Positions 1-9,999 of a stretch of 64,000 nt of DNA are shown here, piece by piece; the stretch's first letter is position 1; every line of letters begins with the position of its first letter. The position numbers and the translations under genes were made by a program. The stretch is from NCBI GenBank assembly GCA_014843695.1, contig CM026391.1:12766418-12830417 (forward strand), given 5' to 3'. Source of the DNA: Archivesica marissinica. Lineage: Eukaryota > Mollusca > Bivalvia > Venerida > Vesicomyidae. The notes under the pieces are model-generated. The model was not told the DNA's origin. It searched no databases and saw only the letters and a list, made by a program, of their open reading frames with translations.

Positions 1-142
1 ACCCTTAAAATGGTGAATAAATTGGAAGGAATGCATAAACAACATAGATCCAGATCAGCTGCAGCGTTGTGTGCGTCTGATCTGGCTCTATGCTGTTTGC
101 AACAGTAACTTTAGTCGTGATTAGCGGGTTAAGGGTTAAGAT
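1..142. mobile_element. Foldback/MITE-like fragment
   Basis: Positions 37-58 and 77-98 form an imperfect hairpin with about 20 of 22 positions paired. The segment begins with ACCCTTAA and ends near GGGTTAAGGG, so the outer ends are also roughly inverted. The layout resembles the TTAA-ended MITE at 49625-49866, which also has a GATCCAGAT/ATCTGG hairpin core. The left end may be cut by the window edge. Confidence 0.45.
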
Positions 143-227
143 TGGTGTAAACGTTTGGTGCTGTAACTCTAGTACATGTATGATAGATAGCCGTCATGAC
201 TTTTTTCATGGGTTTGTATAAAAATTA

Positions 228-2812
228 TTTCATATACATCACACATGATATTGTGTGTACATGACAGATGGTATGTTTGTATATTACACACATGATATGT
301 TTGTATATTACACACATGATATTGTTTGTATATTACACACATGATATTGTTTGTACATGACAGATGATATTGTTTGTACATGACAGAAGATATTGTTTGT
401 ACATGACAGATGATATTGTTTGTACATGACAGATGATATTGTTTGTACATGACAGATGATATTGTTTGTACATGACAGATGATATTGTTTGTACATGACA
501 CATGATATTGTTTGTACATGACAGATGATATTGTTTGTACATGACAGATGATATTGTTTGTACATGACAGATGATATTGTTTGTACATTGCACACATGAT
601 ATTGTTTGTACATGACACATGATATTGTTTGTATATTACACACATGATATTGTTTGTATATTACACACATGATATTGTTTGTATATTACACACATGATAT
701 GTTTGTATATTACACACATGATATTGTTTGTATATTACACACATGATATGTTTGTACATTACACACATGATATTGTTTGTATATTACACATGATATTGTT
801 TGTATATTACAGATGATATTGTTTGTACATGACAGATGATATTGTTTGTATATTACACACATGATATTGTTTGTACATGACAGATGATATTGTTTGTACA
901 TGACACATGATATTGTTTGTACATGACAGATGATATTGTTTGTACATGACAGATGATATTGTTTGTATATGACAGATGATATTGTTTGTACATGACAGAT
1001 GATATTGTTTGTATATTACAGATGATATTGTTTGTACATGACAGATGATATTGTTTGTATATGACAGATGATATTGTTTGTATATTACACACATGATATT
1101 GTTTGTATATTACACACATGATATTGTTTGTATATTACACACATGATATTGTTTGTATATTACACACATGGTATGTTTGTATATTACAGATGATATTGTT
1201 TGTATATTACACACATGATATTGTTTGTATATTACACACATGGTATGTTTGTATATTACAGATGATATTGTTTGTATATTACACACATGATATTGTTTGT
1301 ATATTACACAGATGATATTGTTTGTATATTACACACATGATATTGTTTGTATATTACACACATGATATTGTTTGTATATTACACATGATATTGTTTGTAC
1401 ATTACACACATGATATTGTTTGTATATTACACACATGATATTGTTTGTATATTACACACATGATATTGTTTGTATATTACACACATGATATTGTTTGTAT
1501 ATTACAGATGATATTGTTTGTACATGACAGATGATATTGTTTGTATATTACACACATGATATTGTTTGTACATGACAGATGATATTGTTTGTACATGACA
1601 GATGATATTGTTTGTATATTACACACATGATATTGTTTGTACATGACAGATGATATTGTTTGTACATGACAGATGATATTGTTTGTACATGACAGATGAT
1701 ATTGTTTGTATATTACACACATGATATTGTTTGTATATTACACACATGATATTGTTTGTATATTACACACATGATATTGTTTGTATATTACACACATGAT
1801 ATTGTTTGTACATGACAGATGATATTGTTTGTATATTACACACATGATATTGTTTGTACATGACAGATGATATTGTTTGTACATGACAGATGATATTGTT
1901 TGTATATTACACACATGATATTGTTTGTATATTACACACATGATATTGTTTGTACATGACAGATGATATTGTTTGTACATGACAGATGATATTGTTTGTA
2001 CATGACACATGATATTGTTTGTATATTACACACATGATATTGTTTGTATATTACACACATGATATTGTTTGTATATTACACACATGGTATTGTTTGTATA
2101 TTACACACATGGTATGTTTGTATATTACACACATGATATTGTTTGTATATTACACACATGATATTGTTTGTATATTACACACATGATATTGTTTGTATAT
2201 TACACACATGGTATTGTTTGTATATTACACACATGGTATGTTTGTATATTACACACATGATATTGTTTGTACATTACACACATGATATTGTTTGTATATT
2301 ACACACATGATATTGTTTGTATATTACACAGATGATATTGTTTGTACATTACACACATGATATTGTTTGTATATTACACACATGATATTGTTTGTACATT
2401 ACACACATGATATTGTTTGTATATTACAGATGATATTGTTTGTACATGACAGATGATATTGTTTGTATATTACACACATGATATTGTTTGTACATGACAG
2501 ATGATATTGTTTGTACATTACACACATGATATTGTTTGTATATTACACACATGATATTGTGTGTACATGACAGATGATATTGTTTGTACATTACACATGA
2601 TATGTTTGTATATTACACACATGATATTGTTTGTATATTACACACATGATATTGTTTGTATATTACACACATGATATTGTTTGTATATTACACACATGAT
2701 ATTGTTTGTATATTACACACATGATATTGTTTGTATATTACACACATGATATGTTTGTATATTACACACATGATATTGTTTGTACATTACACATGATATT
2801 GTTTGTATATTA
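228..2812. repeat. 23/25-bp minisatellite, about 105 units
   Basis: Two interleaved unit types share the core ATGATATTGTTTGTA. The 25-bp form carries TATTACACAC before the core and the 23-bp form carries CATGACAG. Some units lack two bases of the core (ATGATATGTTTG). The open frames on the minus strand are by-products of the repeat and have no non-repeat protein sequence. Confidence 0.95.
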
Positions 2813-2929
2813 GAATCTCATCTATACCATATTATATTTATACTCGAACATATTTCTTACAAAATAAAGCTGTTTTTACACACATGTTAGTTTACTAGAT
2901 TTTACTTGTTAGCCGAGTGTGAGTGATCA

Positions 2930-2955
2930 GTGTGTGTGTGTGTGTGTGTGTGTGT
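2930..2955. repeat. (GT)n microsatellite
   Basis: About 13 uninterrupted GT dinucleotides. Confidence 0.9.
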
Positions 2956-3205
2956 ACGTCTAACCGACAACGAGTATCTACCCATCATTTATACCCAAGG
3001 GATTATACCCAAAGTATAAGGGAGGCCTCTGTTCCCAGGTTCTTACGGTCGTTGTCTTCAAATCATTTTCCCCTCACAGCTGTAGGTTTAAATCCCAATT
3101 TTCGAATTCCTTCAAGTTCGAAAGCTATCCAATCGACCTGCAGAAGGTCGGTGGTTCTACCCTGATGCACGATTTAAACAGATGTCTATCGGAAGGTCGG
3201 TCCAC

Positions 3206-3450
3206 CTCCGTGGTCGAGTGGTTAAGGTTGCTGACTTGTATACCACTGTAACCTATCATCACTGATGGTCACGGGTTCGAGCCCCGCTCAGACCGTGTCT
3301 CATTTATATGAAAAAGTTGGCAGTTTCTTACGGAGGTTGGTGCACCCAAGTACTGGTTAACCGCTGGAGCCTGCCCAGGAAAGGTGTTGTTAGGTAAACT
3401 GCCCGCCGGCGATATAGCCCAAAATGGTGCTGATGCAGGCGTAAAATCCG
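3206..3450 (+). mobile_element. tRNA-derived SINE, family 4 (Ser/Leu-like head)
   Basis: An A-box-like GTGGTCGAGTGGTTAAGG and a B-box-like GGGTTCGAGCCCC have class-II tRNA spacing. The body then runs TTGGCAGTTTCTTACGGAGG through CTGCCCAGGAAAGG. The same body recurs inverted at 11637-11893 and, with a different tail, at 47795-48030. It is a SINE rather than a tRNA gene because the head is degenerate and fused to a conserved non-tRNA body. Confidence 0.8.
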
Positions 3451-3944
3451 AAAAACCATCCCATTTTGTGAAACATCTCTTGTCATTTTTAAAATAATTG
3501 TTCAAACATGTTTTCAACCGGAACCAGGTCCATAACTGCGGATTCACGGTCTTGACTAGCCTGGGAACAGCGTCGATATATTTTGCCTGGTCTAAAATTA
3601 ATATATTTTAACACCGATACCATTAATTTGGCCGCCCAGTATTGAGTTTCTGATAATATTAATGTCATTTTGCCAGAAGTTAAAAAGTGAAAAATCGACA
3701 GACTGGAACCCAGGCTAGGTCTTGACCATCAATGCTCATTAATGGGTGTACTATTGTAACTGATAGGCCTGTATATAAAGTATTTATATCTCCCACATCA
3801 GAGCGAAACATTGTATGTTTGCCGTCGCGGTCTGTCGGGTATTAGCTTGTCCGCGCTTCATCTCCAATTTCATTGTTGGATTATCAACAAACATGGCCGG
3901 CAGCATAGTGCATAGTTGTGCATGTTGTATATTGTAATCCTGTT
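3450..3944. other. No gene seen
   Basis: Unique, AT-leaning sequence. The end of the family-4 SINE fades into it near 3450. I see no exon with plausible splice sites and no recognisable protein motif. Confidence 0.5.
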
Positions 3945-4119
3945 CCGGTTGGATGGTTTTTGTTTTAGTCATAGGTAAAATCACGGACCTTCCACACCGG
4001 TTGGATGGTTTTTGTTTTGGGTAACATTGTGCACCCGGGTAAAATCACGGACCTTCCACACCGGTTGGATGGTTTTTGTTTTGGGTAACAGTGGGCACCC
4101 GGGTAAAAACACCAACCTT
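3945..4119. repeat. 64-bp tandem repeat, about 2.7 copies
   Basis: CCGGTTGGATGGTTTTTG starts at 3945, 3997 and 4061. The last two copies are 64 bp apart and the first lacks about 12 bp. Each unit ends with ACGGACCTTCCACA. Confidence 0.85.
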
Positions 4120-4124
4120 CCGCA

Positions 4125-4206
4125 AGATTGACATCTTTCTAGTGGGATTCGAACCTACGGCAGTGAGGGGCAAGTGATTTGTCAACCATGTTAATCACGG
4201 AGGTCC
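4125..4206 (-). mobile_element. tRNA-derived SINE head (fifth type), fragment
   Basis: On the minus strand the segment reads ACCTCCGTGATTAACATGG and then a B-box-like GGTTCGAATCCCAC about 50 bp later. A related head, GGCCTCCGTGGCAGAGC, occurs at about 31806 on the plus strand. Confidence 0.5.
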
Positions 4207-4368
4207 TAATCAGATCTCGTCCCAATCAGAATCTCATCCCAATCAGATCTCGTCCCAATCAGAATCTCGTCCAAATCAGAATCTCGTCCCAATCAGATCT
4301 CGTCCCAATCAGAATCTCGTCCAAATCAGAATCTCGTCCCAATCAGAATCTCGTCCCAACCAGAACCT
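4205..4368. repeat. 16/17-bp tandem repeat
   Basis: Units alternate between CAGAATCTCGTCCCAAT and CAGATCTCGTCCCAAT, with some CCAAAT variants. About 10 copies. Confidence 0.9.
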
Positions 4369-4568
4369 CATTAAGCTTAATAATAATAAAGACCTTATTT
4401 AATAATGAGGATCCTTTATCTTTCATTTGGATATGGCCACTACAAGATCTGGACGTGAATAACAGCACGTAAACCCACATACAATCCATTTTCAATCTAT
4501 TACAACAAGTGCATATTTCCTACTCGTAAAGTCTCGCTATTCGTTTTTGGCTCACCCGAGTTTAGTGC

Positions 4569-4858
4569 TTGTGTGTTTTACGTTTATTTATCGTCGCTAC
4601 CGGTTGCCCATATGAGCGACGCCTCCTGCAGAGATTAGTCATTTTAGATTTTGGACGATAGTGCATGATACAGACAGAGACCCATTCCAGAGTCTCCTCT
4701 AGTTCTTTTACGTGCACAGTGTAAAGCACCGACACGAGACCTAGGGTTAACGTCCATTCTGAAAGACTGTTAATTTTATTGGAGTCAGACGGGGGATCGA
4801 ACCTACGATCCCTGGATTACCAGTCCAGCGTGTTACCATTGGACTATAGCTCCGTCTG
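4569..4858 (-). mobile_element. SINE family 1 (tRNA-Thr-like head), full length
   Basis: On the minus strand there is a tRNA-like head whose anticodon arm CTGGACTGGTAATCCAG would present GGT (Thr). It is followed by the B box GGTTCGATCCCC, a body of about 190 bp and the tail GGCAACCGGTAGCGACGATA. At least 14 other copies or fragments occur in the window. In this copy the head has mutated (TCGTAGGTTCGATCC). Confidence 0.9.
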
Positions 4859-4867
4859 TTGTGAGCA

Positions 4868-5000
4868 TCCGTGTGTTTTTACGTTTATTTATCGTCGCTA
4901 CTGGTTGCCCATATGAGCGACGCCTCCTGAAGAGATTAGTTATTTTAGATTTTGGAGGATAGTGCATGATACAGACAGAGACCCATTCCAAAATCTCCTA
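4868..5000 (-). mobile_element. SINE family 1, 3'-end fragment
   Basis: A tail-side half copy immediately follows the full-length copy in the same orientation. The sequence matches up to the TCTCC before the ACGTGCAC region and then stops. Confidence 0.85.
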
Positions 5001-5611
5001 GTTGTTAAAATAATTCTGATTCAAAATGGCTGCCTTTGTTGGCCATCTTGAAAATCTATTTTTTTTATGAAACTTAGTGTGCAGTATTCTGGGGGTTGTT
5101 AGTGGGCAACTACCAGATGATAAATAGCTGAAATATTAACTCATTCGCAACAGCCACTATGTGTATGGCTGCCATGTTAAAAATCTTATCTTCAAGTTCT
5201 TCTCTCGTCTCTTCCAGATGCGCTTTGTCAATTTTTATGAAACTTGATGGATAAAGAAACATCGATGTTTTCGTATTAGACATATTTAGTGAACACTACC
5301 TTGGCTTCTATTGCTAGGTTACTAGTCATTAGCCCGTTGAAAATACAGTTTAACCAAAACCATTTTGATTGCAGGTGAGTGATTCTTGCCCAATGATCCT
5401 GCTGTTTGAAATAACAAAACACTCGATTTCCTAGATCATGATCTGGGATTGACCTCTACAAAACGAACATCAACAACAATTTCTTAGATCTAATCAAGGA
5501 TGAGCATAAAGGACACAGTACTTCAAGTTTGGATTGTCATTTAAGCATTTTTTACGAAAAGGGATATCTTGTATGGAGTATTATAAGGTCACGAGAGTTC
5601 AGGTCTGCCAA
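5000..5611. other. No gene seen; dispersed-repeat-like sequence
   Basis: Contains AAAATGGCTGCC/GGCCATCTTG motifs that recur at about 54350-54395 and 56030-56250, so part of this stretch is probably an old dispersed repeat. No coding signal. Confidence 0.45.
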
Positions 5612-6490
5612 AACTGTTTCAGGAGAAGGATCTACTACACCAGGAGAAGGATCTACTACACCAGGAGAGGGATCTACATAACCAGGAGAGGGATCTACAT
5701 AATGGGAGGGATCTACATAACCAGGAGAGGGATCTACATAATGGGAGGGATCTACATAACCAGGAGAGGGATCTACAATATGGGAGGGATCTACATAATG
5801 GGAGGATCTACATACTGGGAGGGATCTACATAACCAGGAGAGGGATTTACATAACCAGGAGAGGGATCTACATAATGGGAGGGATCTACATAACCAGGAG
5901 AGGGATCTACACTATGGGAGGGATCTACATAACCAGGAGAGGGATCTACATTATGGGAGAGATCTACATTATGGGAGGGATCTACATAATGGGAGGGATC
6001 TACATAACCAGGAGAGGGATCTACATAATGGGAGGGATCTACATAACCAGGAGAGGGATCTACATTATGGGAGGGATCTACATAATGGGAGGGATCTACA
6101 TACCAGGAGAGGGATCTACATAATGGGAGGGATCTACATAACAAGGAAAGGATTTACATAACCAGGAGAGGGATCTACATAATGGGAGGGATCTACATAA
6201 TGGGAGGGATCTACATAACAAGGAAAGGGATTTACATAACCAGGAGAGGGATCTACATAATGGGAGGGATCTACATAATGGGTGGGATCTGCATAACCAG
6301 GAGAGGGATTTACATAACCAGGAGAGGGATCTACATAATGGGAGGGATCTACATAATGGGAGGGATCTACATAACAAGGAGAGGGATCTACATAACCAGG
6401 AGAGGGATCTACATTATGGGAGGGATCTACATAATGGGAGGGATCTGCATAACCAGGAGAGGGATTTACATAACCAGGAGAGGGATCTAC
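5612..6490. repeat. 18/21-bp tandem array, about 45 units
   Basis: Two units alternate: GGGATCTACATAATGGGA (18 bp) and GGGATCTACATAACCAGGAGA (21 bp). Both lengths are multiples of three, so frames on both strands remain open, for example YVDPSH and YVDPSPG on the minus strand. This is better explained by unit length than by protein selection. Confidence 0.95.
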
Positions 6491-6863
6491 ATACGTAGTT
6501 TGCACTTTCTTCTCAATCCTGTTGACACACTGTACATTATAAATACTATATCGTTTAAAATAAAACTCTTTTTCAGGAAAAAAGAACAGTTTTAGACCAA
6601 TCAATTGGCTTCTTCAATAAACCCATGCTATGAACTTGCTCCCGGCCCCAACTCTGATGCAATACACTAATCAAAGGAAACTGAACACATAATTATGATA
6701 GCCAGTTTGTTTCTTTTGATTTTGGCAGTTTGAAAACTTGAGAATCTCGCCACAGATACTAAGATCCGATAAAGTGAAAACAAATCCAGAGATTTGGCAG
6801 GTCTGGGAGTTGAATGCGCCACATCGACCCCATCGTATAAAGGCGTCTGCGTGTTTTTTTTAA
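6491..6863. other. No gene seen
   Basis: Unique AT-rich sequence between the 18/21-bp array and a SINE. No supported open frame or RNA gene. Confidence 0.5.
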
Positions 6864-7055
6864 ACAGTCTTTCAGACGGGACTTTAAATCGAGGTCTCGT
6901 GTCGGTGGTTTACACTGTGCACGTAAAAGAATCAGAGGAGACTCTGGAATGGGTCTCTGTCTGTATCATTGCACTAGCCTCCAAAGATCTAATATGACTA
7001 ATCTCTTCAGGAGGTGGGCAACCGGTAGCGACGATAAATAAACGTAAGACACACA
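6864..7055 (+). mobile_element. SINE family 1, 5'-truncated
   Basis: Starts at the body motif AACAGTCTTTCAGACGGGAC and ends with GCGACGATAAATAAACGTAA. The tRNA head is missing. Confidence 0.85.
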
Positions 7056-7478
7056 TTTTATCAGTCATATAGGGTGATTGAGATATTAAGGCTGCAGAGA
7101 CTAACACTGACTAAAGAGTTACTCATATTCAAGCTTGGCGAACAGTTAAACAACGAAGATCTACGCCCCTGTTTCAGCTGTTACAACTTCCACCACAAAT
7201 TCCAATTTTATTTTATATTTAACTGCAACGTGAATTGTGTAGATCTGTACTATAGGTTTAATTAGATAGTTGTCACGGTTGAGATATATGGGGCTACGAA
7301 ACGACTCTCGTGTTGGAGAGAATGAATTAAATAAACAAACAACCGCTCACATGCCCAAATATATTTGTTTACATTAAAATGAATTAAGGTTTCCTTATTC
7401 ATTAATAATTCCTACCAAAATTAAAATAATAACGTTTAACATGATTACAACTTACGAAAATATAAAACAGTTACAATA
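7056..7478. other. No gene seen
   Basis: AT-rich unique sequence. The short open frames here show no family resemblance. Confidence 0.45.
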
Positions 7479-7930
7479 TTAACTCTTTGCATGCTGGGTA
7501 AAATAAAAGTTATAAATAGTTCAAATAATTGTAGCAGACGGCAATTCATTAATTTGTTTTTCTTATTTGTATCTGAAAACTCTTGGAAATATGTTATGGA
7601 ACGACAACATTCTAATGAAATTGAATGATACAGTTCACTGGCTGTCCGATTAGCGCATTGGTTAGCGCGCTCTCTTCTCACCAATGCAACTCGGGTTTGA
7701 TCCTCGGACCGGGAATTATGTGAGATGGTACGGTGATCGCCAGATCGGACAGGTGTGTTTTCTCCGGGTACTCCGGTTTCCTCCAAACACGAATGACCAC
7801 ATATACGCTTTCATCCGCGCCAACGAGAGTGATTAATATAAGTTGTTAAAATTTGCTTCGCAATTGTAAAATAAATAAAGTTCAAACTATATTTCACTAT
7901 TATTTTCAGCGCTAGCGTGCAAAGAGTTAA
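7479..7930. mobile_element. TTAA-flanked MITE (family A) carrying a nested SINE
   Basis: The ends are TTAACTCTTTGCATGCTGG and, inverted, CGCTAGCGTGCAAAGAGTTAA. A second, SINE-free copy lies at 11259-11447. The interior is interrupted by the family-3 SINE at 7640-7882, so the SINE is younger. TTAA ends suggest mobilisation by a piggyBac- or Kolobok-type transposase. No transposase gene of that kind is seen here. Confidence 0.75.
7640..7882 (+). mobile_element. SINE family 3 (tRNA-Glu-like head)
   Basis: The head reads GTCCGATTAGCGCATTGGTTAGCGCG, then a CTTCTCACC anticodon-loop region and a B-box-like GGGTTTGATCCTCGG, which resembles tRNA-Glu(CTC). The tail is GAGTGATTAATATAAGTTGT. Nested in the MITE at 7479-7930. 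Confidence 0.85.
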
Positions 7931-8141
7931 TAATAAAAATCACAATAGTAGGTACAGAGGTATAACGCGTAGACAACAAGAAAACAATAACACGGCTAAT
8001 AATGACTAGTAATAATGCGGTTTGTTTTGTAACAGGCACAAGTGTCTTTTTCCTTTATGTCGAGGATGAGTAACGATCTGTTACGACTACGATGTACATA
8101 TATATCATGTTTGTTATTCTTCTAACTTCAATCATCTAGGC

Positions 8142-8556
8142 AAGTCGTGATAGCGCAGTGGTAGCATGCTCGATTCAGGTGCTAAAGGCTCCAAGTTCGC
8201 GCCCAGCTGTAGCAGTTACGATTGTGCTTTTAAGGCATTTAAATTCCACGTTGCCTCTTCTCTCTCCCTCATGGCGATGGAATCCATCAGGAGTGAGGTC
8301 TGTCTAGAAAGTGATTAATGGTAGAGAGTCGGATTTGGAATCGATCTATCCGGGTTCGATACTCAGTCAGGCCACGTATGTAGTGTCATTGAAGCTCACA
8401 CACATTGCTTAGTACTGGTTAACCACTTAGGTCGGCTAAGCATGCCCAGGAAACGTGTCTAGGTCCCCGCAAGGGGTTTGACATTAATGGAACATACATA
8501 CATACATAATATAAGTTGTAAGAAATTGTTTCACAATCCAGCGAAAATAAATTTGT
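8142..8556 (+). mobile_element. SINE family 2 with a nested insertion and 12-bp target duplication
   Basis: The head GTCGTGATAGCGCAGTGG starts at about 8144. The tail AATATAAGTTGTAAGAAATT ends with AAATAAATTTGT near 8556. AATCATCTAGGC flanks the element at 8130-8141 and 8557-8568 as a perfect 12-bp target-site duplication. The interior between about 8318 and 8503 is foreign and has its own tRNA-like GGGTTCGATACTC, so a second retroposed element landed inside. Confidence 0.8.
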
Positions 8557-8568
8557 AATCATCTAGGC

Positions 8569-8944
8569 CATGCTCAATAGTGTGCCAGTCTTTCTGTTAA
8601 CCTTGTTTCTAATTCTTAAATGTCAATAACTTTTCTCCGATATCTGTGTCAAATAATTGTCAAGAAATAAGTAATAAAAGTGTGTATACATTATTATATT
8701 TATATTTATTAGTACTAAGTTATTGTAATAATATTGAAAAATATGTTTATTTAACATTATAATTTGCGTCAAATAAAACACACTTATTTCTTGACAATAA
8801 TTGATATAAAATGCAATAAAACAGTAATGGCTGTCCGGGAAGTGAGTGGTAGGTACCACTGATTGCTGGCATTCAGTTTGTTCGAACACTTTAATTCCAA
8901 CTTCGGAATGACGAACGTTGTTTAAGGAATCAAGTCTTGTACAT
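8569..8944 (-). other. Probable 3' UTR of the HSPA12-like gene
   Basis: AT-rich sequence directly downstream of the HSPA12-like stop codon. On the minus strand AATAAA hexamers read at 8751-8746 and 8710-8705, which could serve as polyadenylation signals. No other gene is seen. Confidence 0.4.
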
Positions 8945-9999
8945 TCAGGTTGCCAAGAAGTCTATGTAAGTTTCTCTGGTCGTATTACTTGTGTGGTCAT
9001 ATCCGACCACTCTAATTTCAGTTCCACCAAAGATAACCTCAAGGTCTACAGAACGCGACTTGTCCCCAGTCATGACTGGCATTTCGACAACCAAACACCC
9101 GCACTTAGTGACACCATCCTCGTCCGTATATCTGACTTTTCTCTTTGATGACTTGTAAAATTCAAATATAATCCCTTTCTGGTTTGTTATAATAGGCGTG
9201 TATGTTTCCTTCCAGATCTCGTTGTGTCCAATCACTTCCCCTGTTTCTGCCCAGACCTGTAGTATGCTCTTGCACAAGGTAATCCCATCCGATTCCACTT
9301 TCAAATCATTCCTGTGAATACCTTCTTCAAACGGCAGATATGAGCCAACACCGTAAGTATACCGACATATTCTTTGACAAATTGAGCTTGGATCTCTTCC
9401 AAAGGCCACAGCCCCTCTTACAACTGCTAAACTGGCTTCTTCCGGTATAAGGACACTTACACTCTCGTTGCCAAACTCATCCTTAATTGCCCTTTGTAAT
9501 CTACTAGACTCGGCAAAGCCTCCAACAAGAAATATATATTTAACATCTTTAAGTCGTGTTTTCTTCATCAGTGAATGTATGTGATCGCGTATTTGCACAA
9601 GAGCATCTTGAAATAGCTCGTTTACAACAGCAGCTGACATTACTAGTTTACCAGACGAAAATTTGATTTCTGCTTCCGCCTGCGCAGCGAATGATTTAAT
9701 GCATTCTTGCACAGAACGCCCAAAATGTTTGTAGTTGCAAAAATTGTATGGCAATGAAACCCTAATACTGTCGCATTCTCCTCGTTTCTTAATTTCAAAG
9801 TCCTGTAAAAGTTCCACGAAATCTTTTGGAAAATTGGTCTTGAATGCCGACATGAAATCTTCCCCAAATATTTTATTGAGAATATTCAAGAACTGGTTAT
9901 CAATCATCGTTCCTCCCCACGCGCCACCTGTAGCCCGAAACAGTTCCCGTATACGACCATCCTTCCTCACCTTATGTGCAACGATGTCGATAGTGCCAC
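8945..9999 (-). CDS. HSPA12-like exon 5 (C-terminal ATPase half)
   Basis: The acceptor is CCATCTACAG at 10009-10000 on the minus strand. The exon opens with two bases completing the Gly codon of the phosphate-2 motif and then reads GTIDIVAHK. It encodes 350 residues including RATGGAWGGTMID, IFGEDF, LVGGFAESSRLQ and TYGVGSYLPFEEG, and ends IDFLAT. It is the longest exon and carries subdomain IIB, the adenosine motif and the C-terminal beta-rich region typical of HSPA12. Confidence 0.9.

Noticed and set aside
169..2010. Minus-strand frames of 60-158 codons
   Set aside because: Translations of the 23/25-bp minisatellite (repeated YKQYHLSCTNNI); no unique protein sequence.
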